Of a stretch of 64,000 nucleotides of DNA, positions 54,728 through 62,575 are shown piece after piece. The position numbers were made by a program, and so were the translations under genes. Under the pieces are notes generated by a model that worked only from the letters and a program-made list of their open reading frames with translations, was not told where the DNA came from and ran no database searches. The stretch comes from JAITWN01 sp964581365 (lineage in GTDB: Bacteria; Pseudomonadota; Gammaproteobacteria; SZUA-140), in the NCBI GenBank assembly GCA_964581365.1, contig CAZOOF010000002.1:62001-126000 (forward strand). Reading direction: 5' to 3'. Position 1 is the first letter of the stretch; each line of letters starts with the position of its first letter.

Positions 54728-54743
54728 TGTGACGGAAGTCAAA
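54728..54743. promoter_or_regulatory. CRP-like binding site upstream of cyaA
   Basis: TGTGACGGAAGTCAAA fits the CRP consensus TGTGA-N6-TCACA at nine of ten informative positions. On the minus strand it overlaps a TTGACT -35-like element. Centred about 37 bases before the cyaA ATG, it would suit repression of cyaA by cAMP-CRP. Confidence 0.5.
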
Positions 54744-54833
54744 CCATGCTATCGGCGGAGTCCCTCGAAACTGCAGCTGCACAGGGATCGAAGAGGCAGG
54801 GTGATGGCGTGCGTCAGGAAGGTGGTGAGGCAA

Positions 54834-54880
54834 GGCGGTTTCCGGCGAGACGCGCGCCGCGCTCTCTGCCGGAAATCGCC
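54834..54880 (-). terminator. hairpin after argH, possible terminator
   Basis: GGCGGTTTCCGGC (54834-54846) pairs with GCCGGAAATCGCC (54868-54880) over 13 positions (one G-T wobble on the plus strand). The 21-base loop itself can extend the stem. It is about 23 bases after the argH stop. No T-tract follows on the minus strand. Confidence 0.45.
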
Positions 54881-54902
54881 TGATTACGCCAGGTGGACTG
54901 GC

Positions 54903-56300
54903 TCAGATGTCGTTGCCGATGAGGCGTGCGCGGGCGCGTTCGACGGCAGCGCGCACCTGCGCCGGAGCGGTGCCGCCGAACAGGTTGCGTGATGCGACTG
55001 AGCCTTCCAGACTCAGAACGCTGTATACGTCCTCGTCGATCGCGGCTGAAACCTCCCGCAGCGTATCGAGCGAAAGCTCGCTGAGATCCACGCCCTCATC
55101 GATAGCGCGGCGCACCGCCTTGCCGACGACCGCATGGGCATCGCGGAACGGGATGCCGCGGCGCACCAGGTAATCGGCGAGGTCGGTTGCGGTCGCGTAA
55201 CCCTTTCGGGCCGCATCGAGCATCCGCTGCGGCTTCAGCCGCATTTGCGGCAGCATGCCGGCGTATACCCCCAGACAGGCGAGCACGGTGTCGACGGTGT
55301 CGAACAGCGGCTCCTTGTCCTCCTGGTTATCCTTGTTGTACGCCAGCGGCTGGCCTTTCATCAGCGTCAGCAGCGCGATGAGGTTGCCGTTGACCCGCCC
55401 GGTCTTGCCTCGCACCAACTCGGGCACGTCCGGATTCTTCTTCTGTGGCATGATCGAAGAGCCGGTGCAGTAACTGTCGGACAGCTCGATGAAGTCGAAC
55501 TGGGCTGATGACCACAGAATGAGCTCTTCCGAGAAACGGGACAGGTGCGTCAGCAGCACGGCGGCCGCCGCGCAGTATTCGATGGCGAAATCGCGGTCAC
55601 TTACCGCATCGAGCGAATTCTCCGCCGGCGCATCGAAACCCAGCAGCTCCGCGGTATAGCTGCGGTCGATCGGAAAACCGGTGCCAGCGAGCGCGGCCGC
55701 GCCCAGCGGCATGATGTTGACCCGGCGCCGGCAGTCAGCGAAGCGCTGCGCGTCGCGATGCAGCATTTCGAACCACGCCAGCATGTGATGCCCGAAGGTA
55801 ATGGGCTGAGCGACCTGCAGGTGTGTGAAGCCGGGCATGATCGTATCGGCTTCGCGCGCGGCGATGTCCAGCAGAGCCTCCTGCAGACGACGGATCGCGG
55901 CGATGGTCTCGTCGATGGCGTCCCGCAGATAGAGACGCAGATCGGTCGCGACCTGATCGTTGCGCGAGCGGCCGGTATGGAGTTTCTTGCCGGCTTCGCC
56001 GATCCGGTCGGTCAGGCGGGCCTCGATGTTCATATGCACATCTTCCAGCTCCACCAGCCAGGCGAAATCGCCGCGCTCGATGTCGCCGAGAATGTCCTTC
56101 AGTCCCTGCTCGATGGCGGTGAACTCGGCGTCGGTCAGCACCCCGGCGCGCGTCAGCATGCGGGCGTGAGCGATGGACCCTTCGATGTCATACCGGTAAA
56201 GGCGCTGGTCGAAGCCGACGGAGGCGCCGAATTCCTCCACGCCGGTGTCGGTGGCTTCGGTGAAGCGGCCTGCCCAGAGTTTGTCGGTGCGTTTTTTCAT
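54903..56300 (-). CDS. argH: argininosuccinate lyase
   Basis: A 465-residue lyase that splits argininosuccinate into arginine and fumarate, the last step of arginine synthesis. The superfamily signature is 'GSSIMPQKKNPDVPELVR', with the catalytic Ser in it, and 'HTGRSRNDQVATDLRLYLRD' and 'GFTHLQVAQPITFGHHMLAW' are substrate-binding blocks. The start 'MKKRTDKLWAGRF' at 56300 is the family N-terminus. It is divergent from algZ, as in Pseudomonas. Confidence 0.97.
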   Translation of the reverse strand: MKKRTDKLWAGRFTEATDTGVEEFGASVGFDQRLYRYDIEGSIAHARMLTRAGVLTDAEFTAIEQGLKDILGDIERGDFAWLVELEDVHMNIEARLTDRIGEAGKKLHTGRSRNDQVATDLRLYLRDAIDETIAAIRRLQEALLDIAAREADTIMPGFTHLQVAQPITFGHHMLAWFEMLHRDAQRFADCRRRVNIMPLGAAALAGTGFPIDRSYTAELLGFDAPAENSLDAVSDRDFAIEYCAAAAVLLTHLSRFSEELILWSSAQFDFIELSDSYCTGSSIMPQKKNPDVPELVRGKTGRVNGNLIALLTLMKGQPLAYNKDNQEDKEPLFDTVDTVLACLGVYAGMLPQMRLKPQRMLDAARKGYATATDLADYLVRRGIPFRDAHAVVGKAVRRAIDEGVDLSELSLDTLREVSAAIDEDVYSVLSLEGSVASRNLFGGTAPAQVRAAVERARARLIGNDI

Positions 56301-56412
56301 AGCTGCGCAGTATAGCAGAGGGGCGCCCGGGGATATGCGATGAAGCTTTCGCGCAAACCGCCGATATGGAGGGCTGCAAACCGGAACTGGAAGCCTGTCC
56401 CAGCCTGCCGAT

Positions 56413-57495
56413 ATGAGTATTGCCGCCACTGAATCTGCTCATCCGTTCGCGCAACCCCCCGCGGGCGCTGCCGGGCTGCCCGATTTTTGCAGCGTATATG
56501 TCGTCTTTATCGTGGTCATCTGCGCCGAACTGCTCGCCTTCGTGCTGTCGCTGGGGGTGGCGGAGCCGGCCGCTGGTCGCTGGGTCACGCTTGCCCTGCT
56601 GTCTCTGTTCGTCCAGTGGGTAGCGCTCAGTTGCACCGCCCTGCTCTGTCTCGCCAGGCGACAGCTGCTGCGTCTGGGGGACGCCGGCGCAGCGTTCGCC
56701 GCCTGGCTCCTCATCACCGGTGTGACGGGAGGGCTCAGCTGGTTTGCGATCCAGCTCCTCGACTGGTTCGGCAGCCCGGGCGCCTTTGGCGGATCGGTAT
56801 CGGAGTTCATGCTGCGCGCCGTGGCCATTGCTGCCATTCTTGGCGCAGTCGTGCTCCGGTATTTCTATCTCCAGGCGCAGAATCATCGTCGCCTGCAGGC
56901 GGAATCGAGCTCGCGTCTGCAGGCTCTGCAGGCGCGCATGAGACCGCACTTCATGTTCAATGCTCTCAACACCATTGCGGCGCTGACGCGCAGCCGCCCG
57001 GCGCTGGCGGAAGAAATGGTGGAAGACCTCGCCGATCTGCTGCGCGCCAGTCTGAATCGGGCCGACCGCCCGGTATCGCTGGCGGTCGAGCTCGACCTGG
57101 TCCGCGGTTATCTCCGCATGGAAAGCCTGCGCCTGGGCGAGCGACTGCGGTGGTCCATTGCCTGTGAGGATCCGCTCGCGCAGCTCATGGTGCCTCCCCT
57201 GCTGCTGCAGCCGCTGGTCGAGAATGCGGTCTACCATGGAATCGAGCCTCTGCCGGACGGCGGCGAAGTGCGTATCGAGGCCGGCGAGGAGAACGGCATG
57301 ACGGTTCTCACGGTAAGCAATCCGAAGGCCCCGGAGGTGGCAGGCACGCAGCGCAGCGGATTGCACATGGCGCTGGAGAATACGGCCGAGCGCGTTCGCC
57401 TGCACTTCGGGCGCGACGCAAAGCTGCGCCTCGTCGATGACGAAGATATGTTTCGGGTGCGAATCGAGGTTCCGGGGCGGGAGAATCGGCGATGA
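56413..57495 (+). CDS. algZ: LytS/AlgZ-type sensor histidine kinase
   Basis: A 360-residue sensor of the AlgZ/FimS family. Four membrane helices span about 26-155. The phospho-acceptor region is 'QARMRPHFMFNALNTIAALT' with His179. The ATP-binding domain keeps 'LQPLVENAVYHGIEP' (N box), but the usual DxGxG loop reads 'VSNPKAPEVAGTQRSGLHMA', lacking the first Asp and Gly pattern, as in Pseudomonas AlgZ. Kinase activity is therefore uncertain. The stop overlaps algR by 4 bases. It is divergent from argH. Confidence 0.9.
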   Translation: MSIAATESAHPFAQPPAGAAGLPDFCSVYVVFIVVICAELLAFVLSLGVAEPAAGRWVTLALLSLFVQWVALSCTALLCLARRQLLRLGDAGAAFAAWLLITGVTGGLSWFAIQLLDWFGSPGAFGGSVSEFMLRAVAIAAILGAVVLRYFYLQAQNHRRLQAESSSRLQALQARMRPHFMFNALNTIAALTRSRPALAEEMVEDLADLLRASLNRADRPVSLAVELDLVRGYLRMESLRLGERLRWSIACEDPLAQLMVPPLLLQPLVENAVYHGIEPLPDGGEVRIEAGEENGMTVLTVSNPKAPEVAGTQRSGLHMALENTAERVRLHFGRDAKLRLVDDEDMFRVRIEVPGRENRR

Positions 57496-58226
57496 AAGTC
57501 TTGATCACCGACGACGAGGCGCCGGCCCGTGAGCGCTTGCGCCGGCTGCTGGAAGAGATACCGGGGGTCGACTTCGTGGGCGAGGCGGCCAGTGGCGGTG
57601 AAGCCCTCGAACTGAATCGCCGCCTGGGCCCTGATGTGGTGCTCATGGACATCCGCATGCCGGGTATCGACGGACTGGAGGCGGCGCAGCATCTGGCCGC
57701 TAGCGATCAGCCACCTGCGGTGGTGTTCACCACAGCTTACGGTGATCACGCGCTCGCTGCTTTCGATGCGCACGCCATCGACTACCTGCTCAAACCGGTC
57801 CGGCGTGAACGCCTGGCCCAGGCGCTCTCCAGAGCATCGGCGGTGCGGCTGGCGCGATTGCAGACCCTGCGCGAGGAAACCGGCGGTGGCGCTCGTACGC
57901 ATATCTGCGCCCGCCACGGCGGATCGCTGCGCCTGGTGCCAGTCGCAGACATCATCTGTTTCCGCGCTGATCACAAGTATGTGGAGGCCCACCATGCCGA
58001 TGGCATGGTGCTCATCGAAGAGTCGCTGCGGGCGCTGGAAAGCGAGCTTTCGGCGATATTCGTTCGCATTCACCGCAATACCCTGGTCGCCAGGGCGGCG
58101 ATCGTTGCCCTGCACCGGGCGCCGGAAGGCGGTTATCGCATCGAACTGCGTGACTTCCCCGATCTGCTCGAAGTAAGCAGGCGTCACAGCAGCGAAATAC
58201 GCAGACTCCTCGCCACCGGACTCTGA
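57492..58226 (+). CDS. algR: LytTR response regulator AlgR
   Basis: A 244-residue regulator. The receiver domain has phospho-acceptor Asp53 ('VVLMDIRMPGIDGLEA'), the acidic pair 'ITDDEAPARERLRRLL' and Lys in 'YLLKPVRRERL'. The LytTR DNA-binding domain (about 140-240) shows 'DIICFRADHKYVEAHHADG' and 'FVRIHRNTLVARAAIVALHR'. In Pseudomonas AlgR controls twitching motility and alginate; the target genes here are unknown. It is coupled to algZ and followed after 80 bases by hemC. Confidence 0.93.
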   Translation: MKVLITDDEAPARERLRRLLEEIPGVDFVGEAASGGEALELNRRLGPDVVLMDIRMPGIDGLEAAQHLAASDQPPAVVFTTAYGDHALAAFDAHAIDYLLKPVRRERLAQALSRASAVRLARLQTLREETGGGARTHICARHGGSLRLVPVADIICFRADHKYVEAHHADGMVLIEESLRALESELSAIFVRIHRNTLVARAAIVALHRAPEGGYRIELRDFPDLLEVSRRHSSEIRRLLATGL

Positions 58227-58306
58227 CATCCGGCGTGCTCCCGGCATTTGCCTGCCCGTGGGCAAACCCTTAGCATACAAGGGTTCCTACTTTCGAGATT
58301 CCCGCA

Positions 58307-59236
58307 ATGAGTTCAGCCCTTCGCATCGCGACTCGCGAAAGCCCCCTGGCCCTGTGGCAGGCGGAGCATGTGGCCGCGCTTCTGCGCCAGGCTCATCCGG
58401 GCCTGCAGGTCGAGCTGGTTGGCATGACCACCCAGGGGGACCGCATTCTCGATGCGCCGCTCGCCAAAGTTGGCGGCAAGGGTCTGTTTGTGAAGGAGCT
58501 CGAACAGAGCATGCTGGAAGGCCGGACCGACATTGCGGTGCATTCGATGAAGGATGTGCCGGTCGAGTTGCCATCCGGTCTGCACCTGCCGGTCATCCTG
58601 GAGCGTGAGATCCCCTACGACGCCTTCGTCTCACCCCGGTATGCAGCTTTCGAGGACCTGCCTGCCGGCGCGGTGCTCGGAACCTCGAGTCTGCGCCGCC
58701 AAGCGCAGCTTCAGGCTTTGCGCCCCGACCTGCGTATCGTCAACCTGCGCGGCAACGTAGGCACGCGGCTGCGGCGGCTGGACGAGGGGGAGTACGACGC
58801 CATCATTCTGGCCTGCGCGGGCCTGATCCGCCTGGGCCTCGGCGCGCGCATACGTCAGACTCTCCCGCCCTCGGTCTGTCTTCCGGCCATTGGCCAAGGC
58901 GCCATCGGTATCGAATGCCGCAGCGATGACGCCCGCGTCAATTCATTGATCGCCGTTCTCGATCATGAACCGACCCACGTATGCGTGGCGGCCGAGCGAG
59001 CGCTCAATAGCCGTCTCGAGGGCGGCTGCCAGGTTCCCATTGGCGCCCATGCAACGCTCGACGGCGATCGGCTCCATCTCGCGGCGCTGGTCGGCCGCCC
59101 GGATGGCGGCCAGATCATCCAGGTGGAAGATGAGGCCAGCCGCGCTGATGCGGAGGCGCTCGGAACCCGAGTCGCCGAGGAACTGCTGGCGCGCGGCGCC
59201 GATGTCATTCTCAAGGCAGTCTATGCCGGCGGCTGA
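58307..59236 (+). CDS. hemC: porphobilinogen deaminase (hydroxymethylbilane synthase)
   Basis: A 309-residue enzyme that polymerises four porphobilinogens into hydroxymethylbilane. The dipyrromethane cofactor attaches to Cys241 in 'RLEGGCQVPIGA'. Substrate-binding blocks are 'LRIATRESPLALWQAEHVA', 'DIAVHSMKDVP' (catalytic Asp) and 'IVNLRGNVGTRLRRL'. The gene follows algR by 80 bases. Its last 14 bases overlap hemD, so the hem genes form one tight unit. Confidence 0.97.
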   Translation: MSSALRIATRESPLALWQAEHVAALLRQAHPGLQVELVGMTTQGDRILDAPLAKVGGKGLFVKELEQSMLEGRTDIAVHSMKDVPVELPSGLHLPVILEREIPYDAFVSPRYAAFEDLPAGAVLGTSSLRRQAQLQALRPDLRIVNLRGNVGTRLRRLDEGEYDAIILACAGLIRLGLGARIRQTLPPSVCLPAIGQGAIGIECRSDDARVNSLIAVLDHEPTHVCVAAERALNSRLEGGCQVPIGAHATLDGDRLHLAALVGRPDGGQIIQVEDEASRADAEALGTRVAEELLARGADVILKAVYAGG

Positions 59237-59999
59237 ACGCGCACCGCTGCGCGGGCTGCGCGTCCTGGTGACGCGCCCGGCTCATCAGGCGCAGAACCTG
59301 TGTCGCATGATTGCCGAAGCCGGAGCCGAACCCCTGTCCCTGCCGATCATTGAAATCGCGCCACCGCGCGACCCCCGGCTCGCGGCCGGGATCATCGACC
59401 GCATTCACGATTTCGACCTTGCAATCTTCGTCAGCCGTAATGCGATCGATCGCGTCCTCGATGCCATGGGCGAGCGGCCGTGGCCGGCCGGAACCCGTAT
59501 CGCGGTGGTGGGGAGAGGGAGCGCTGAGGCGCTGAAGTGTCACGGCCTGCGGGCGGATATCCAGCCGGCGAACGATTTCAGCAGTGAGGGTCTCCTGGCG
59601 GAGGAGGCCTTGCGCGATGCCCGTGGTCTGCGGGTCGTGATCTTTCGCGGCAATGGCGGCCGTGAGCTGATCGCCAGTACCTTGAGGGCGAGGGGAGCCA
59701 CCGTTACCGAGGCCGAGGTCTACCGGCGGGAATTGCCGGCGGATGCGGCGCAGAGGCTGGCGGAGCTGGCGTCTTCGCAGCCAATCGACGCCATCGTCGT
59801 CACCAGCAACCAGGGGCTGATCAATCTTCATGAGGCCGCCGGCAGCGAGCTTTCGTCCTGGCTGCTGACGCGCCAGCTGGTGGTGATCAGCGAGCGGGCC
59901 GCCGAGCTGGCGCGATCCATGGGATTCGAGCGGCCGGCGGAGGTTGCGCCTGAAGCGAGCGACGCCGGTCTGCTGGAGGCACTGTGTGGACAGCGATAA
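59223..59999 (+). CDS. hemD: uroporphyrinogen-III synthase
   Basis: A 258-residue enzyme that cyclises hydroxymethylbilane to uroporphyrinogen III with inversion of ring D. This is a poorly conserved family; visible landmarks are 'LRVLVTRPAHQAQNLCRMI', 'IFVSRNAIDRVLDAM', 'IAVVGRGSAEALKCHGL', 'RVVIFRGNGGRELIASTL' and 'AIVVTSNQGLINL'. The ATG at 59223 overlaps the end of hemC by 14 bases; earlier in-frame sequence is the hemC shadow. The order hemC-hemD-hemX-hemY is the classical one. Confidence 0.94.
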   Translation: MPAAERAPLRGLRVLVTRPAHQAQNLCRMIAEAGAEPLSLPIIEIAPPRDPRLAAGIIDRIHDFDLAIFVSRNAIDRVLDAMGERPWPAGTRIAVVGRGSAEALKCHGLRADIQPANDFSSEGLLAEEALRDARGLRVVIFRGNGGRELIASTLRARGATVTEAEVYRRELPADAAQRLAELASSQPIDAIVVTSNQGLINLHEAAGSELSSWLLTRQLVVISERAAELARSMGFERPAEVAPEASDAGLLEALCGQR

Positions 60000-60009
60000 G
60001 GATAAGAAC

Positions 60010-61326
60010 ATGTCTACCGAACCTGAACCGGATGCAGCCAGCAGGTCCGAGCGCGCGCTGCCGCCACCTCCTTCATCTCCCCCTCCATCATCACCACCGC
60101 CGCCTCCTCCTCCGCCAGCCGGCGAAGCCCGGGCTGCGCAGCATGACAATCCGCCGGTCCCGCCGGCGCGCGGCGGCCGGCTTGCACTGTTCCTGTCACT
60201 ACTCGCGCTCCTCGCTTTGGCGGCGCTGGCGTATGCGGGCTGGATCGGCTGGCAGCGGCTCGACGCCATCGATGCGCGTGCCGCGGCTGCTGCCAGATCA
60301 CAGCAGGGACTCGAAGAGGAGCTGACGCTGCTTGCCCGTCGTTTGGAGGAGCAGCGCCAGACGGTATCCGGACAGGCGGAGCAGGCGACCAGGGCGGCAA
60401 CCGCGGTCGCGACGCTCGAGCGCCGTCTCGACGAAGCGGTGGGCGCACTCCGTGACGAACTGCGGGCGGAGTTTCGCCAGACGCTGGATGGCGTCACCCG
60501 CCCGGTTCTGGTTCCGGTCGACATAGAGCGGCTGCTGCTCATCGCCAACGATGCGGTCACTCTGGCGAGAGACCCCGATCTTGCGCTGGAAGCAATGCGT
60601 ATTGCCGATCGCCGCCTCGCAGCGCTCGACGATCCGATCTATGCCGAGACGCGTCGCCTGCTGGCCGAAGAGGTTGCGGTCATCGAGGGCGCGCGGCGAC
60701 CCGACGTTGCGGGCGTGGCCCACGCCTTGAGCGCGCTGCAGTCCCGCATTCCCGAGCTGCGGTCTCAGCTCCGGCGCGGCGCGGCGGCCAATGAAGATGC
60801 CATCGCCGCCGTCAGCGAAGAGTCCCCTGCCGGGCTTCCGTGGTGGCGGCGGCTGGCGCATGACGTGGCTGCGAGCCTGCGTGAACTGGTGGTGCTGCGC
60901 CGGACAGGGGCAGAAGACACGCCGCTGCCTCCTCCTGGAATGGAGGAGCTGGCCGCGCAGAATCTGCATCTGCGTCTCGAAGCCGCCCGCATCGCCCTGC
61001 TTTCCCGGGACATCGAATCGTTCCGTGCCGCCTTGGGGTCGCTCGATACCTGGCTGCGCAACTGGTATCGCGCCGATCAGCCTGCAGTGGCAGCGATGCT
61101 GGAGCAGATCAACCAACTGGCCGGCTTCGATCTGAAGCCGACCCTGCCTGATGTCTCAGGCTCGCTCGCGGCCCTGCGCGAGGCGATGACGCAGCGGGGC
61201 GCCAGTCCGGTGTATGGCGACGATCTGGTCGATGAACCGGGCGCCGAGGAGATTCCTCCCGAGCCCTTTGTCCCCGGGGATGAACCCGGTGCCGCCGATA
61301 CGGGCAGCGAGGCGGAGATGCCATGA
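60010..61326 (+). CDS. hemX: HemX-family membrane protein
   Basis: A 438-residue protein. An acidic and then proline-rich cytoplasmic N-terminus ('LPPPPSSPPPSSPPPPPPPP' near 18-37) precedes one membrane helix (about 58-80), a coiled coil ('EEELTLLARRLEEQRQTV') and a helical periplasmic domain ending in an acidic tail. HemX is often labelled uroporphyrin-III methyltransferase, but the methylase fold is not visible here and its real role is unclear. ATG 60010 follows AAGGAT; a GTG at 59986 is a possible alternative. It overlaps hemY by 4 bases. Confidence 0.88.
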   Translation: MSTEPEPDAASRSERALPPPPSSPPPSSPPPPPPPPAGEARAAQHDNPPVPPARGGRLALFLSLLALLALAALAYAGWIGWQRLDAIDARAAAAARSQQGLEEELTLLARRLEEQRQTVSGQAEQATRAATAVATLERRLDEAVGALRDELRAEFRQTLDGVTRPVLVPVDIERLLLIANDAVTLARDPDLALEAMRIADRRLAALDDPIYAETRRLLAEEVAVIEGARRPDVAGVAHALSALQSRIPELRSQLRRGAAANEDAIAAVSEESPAGLPWWRRLAHDVAASLRELVVLRRTGAEDTPLPPPGMEELAAQNLHLRLEAARIALLSRDIESFRAALGSLDTWLRNWYRADQPAVAAMLEQINQLAGFDLKPTLPDVSGSLAALREAMTQRGASPVYGDDLVDEPGAEEIPPEPFVPGDEPGAADTGSEAEMP

Positions 61327-62570
61327 GACGGCTGTTTGTCGCTTTGCTCGTTCTCGTCGCGGCAGTGACGCTTGCCGTGGTGGCCAGACGCGATTCCGGC
61401 TACGTCATGGTCAGCGCCTATGGCTGGACGCTCGAACTCAGCTTCGTCCTTGCCTGCGCGCTGGTGCTTGCCGGCTTCCTGGTCCTCTACGCAATACTGC
61501 GCCTGCTGATCGGCGGCTATCATGTTCCGCGAACCATGCGTCGGTGGCATCGCCGGCGCGCAGAGCGGCGGGCGCTGGCCGGTCTGGAGCGCGGCTGGTC
61601 GGATCTGCTGCTCGGCGAATGGCAGCGGGCTCAGCGGCGCCTGGAGGCCGCAACCCGTCACCGGGAGGGGATGTTGCTGGCCTGTCTCGGTGCCGCGCGT
61701 GCAGCCCACGAGCTGGGGCAGGATGAGCGGCGCGACGATTGGCTGCGCCGGGCAGCCGTTGCCGAGCCGAAGGCCGAAGTCGGCATTGCCCTCGCCAAGG
61801 CGGCGATGCAGCTCGAGCACTCGCAGTTCGCTCAGGCGGCCGCCAATCTCGACCGCATCCATGACATGGCTCCGGGCAATTCGCTGGTGGCTCGCCAGCG
61901 CATGCGGCTGTTTCTCCAGCTGGGTGACTGGGAGCGCGTGCTCGCGCTGCTGCCCGAGGTGCGTCGGCGCCGGCTGCTGGATGATTCCGAACTGCGTGAC
62001 CTGGAACTGCGCGCGGCCGATGGCCTGCTCGATGAGCGCGCGGCCTCGGACGAAGAGGATCTGACCCGGCTTTGGGAGCACCTGCCGGCCAGTCTGCGCG
62101 AGCAGCCGGCACTGCTGCGACGTTACGTGTTGCGCCTGCTGGATTGCGGCGCAGGAGCGCGGGCCGAGCGGGTATTGCGCGATGCGCTCGATGATCGCTG
62201 GGATCCTTCGCTGGTCTATCTTTATGGGCTGACGGAAGGGGCGGATTCTTCGCGCCAGTTGCGGCAGGCGGAGCGCTGGCGCGAACGGCACGGCGACGAT
62301 CCGATCCTGTTGCTGACCCTGGGGCGTCTGTGTCGGCGCGAAGCGCTATGGGGCAAGGCCCGTGATTATCTGCAGGCAGCGGTGCAGGCCGGCGCGCCGG
62401 CCGAGACTTTCGGTGAACTGGCGCAGGTGTTCGAAGCCATGGAGGAACCCGCGGAGGCTCTCGGCTGGTACCGGCGCGCCACGCAGGCGGCTGCGCCGGA
62501 AGCGCGTCGCATTGCCTGGCGGGACGAAAGGTTCTGGCGGTTGCCGGCGCCGAAGCGCGGGAAAAACTGA
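61323..62570 (+). CDS. hemY: HemY-family TPR membrane protein
   Basis: A 415-residue protein with two N-terminal membrane helices (about 4-20 and 40-62), the HemY_N region ('SGYVMVSAYGWTLELSFVL'), and a TPR-like helical domain in the remainder (for example 'LGEWQRAQRRLEAATRHREG' and 'LDRIHDMAPGNSLVARQRMR'). This is the proteobacterial HemY of the hemCDXY operon, not the protoporphyrinogen oxidase of the same name. Its function in tetrapyrrole metabolism is not established. It is convergent with rhlB, five bases apart. Confidence 0.9.
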   Translation: MRRLFVALLVLVAAVTLAVVARRDSGYVMVSAYGWTLELSFVLACALVLAGFLVLYAILRLLIGGYHVPRTMRRWHRRRAERRALAGLERGWSDLLLGEWQRAQRRLEAATRHREGMLLACLGAARAAHELGQDERRDDWLRRAAVAEPKAEVGIALAKAAMQLEHSQFAQAAANLDRIHDMAPGNSLVARQRMRLFLQLGDWERVLALLPEVRRRRLLDDSELRDLELRAADGLLDERAASDEEDLTRLWEHLPASLREQPALLRRYVLRLLDCGAGARAERVLRDALDDRWDPSLVYLYGLTEGADSSRQLRQAERWRERHGDDPILLLTLGRLCRREALWGKARDYLQAAVQAGAPAETFGELAQVFEAMEEPAEALGWYRRATQAAAPEARRIAWRDERFWRLPAPKRGKN

Positions 62571-62575
62571 GCCGC

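Noticed and set aside
56301..56337. Promoter with TATACT immediately upstream of argH
   Set aside because: The hexamer (minus strand, 56309-56314) lies too close to the start codon for a normal leader and has no -35 partner; probably chance.
58243..58270. TTTGCC/GGCAAA inverted repeat between algR and hemC as a terminator
   Set aside because: The 6-bp arms are followed by AACCCTT rather than a T-tract, and hemC must be expressed beyond it; too weak to annotate.
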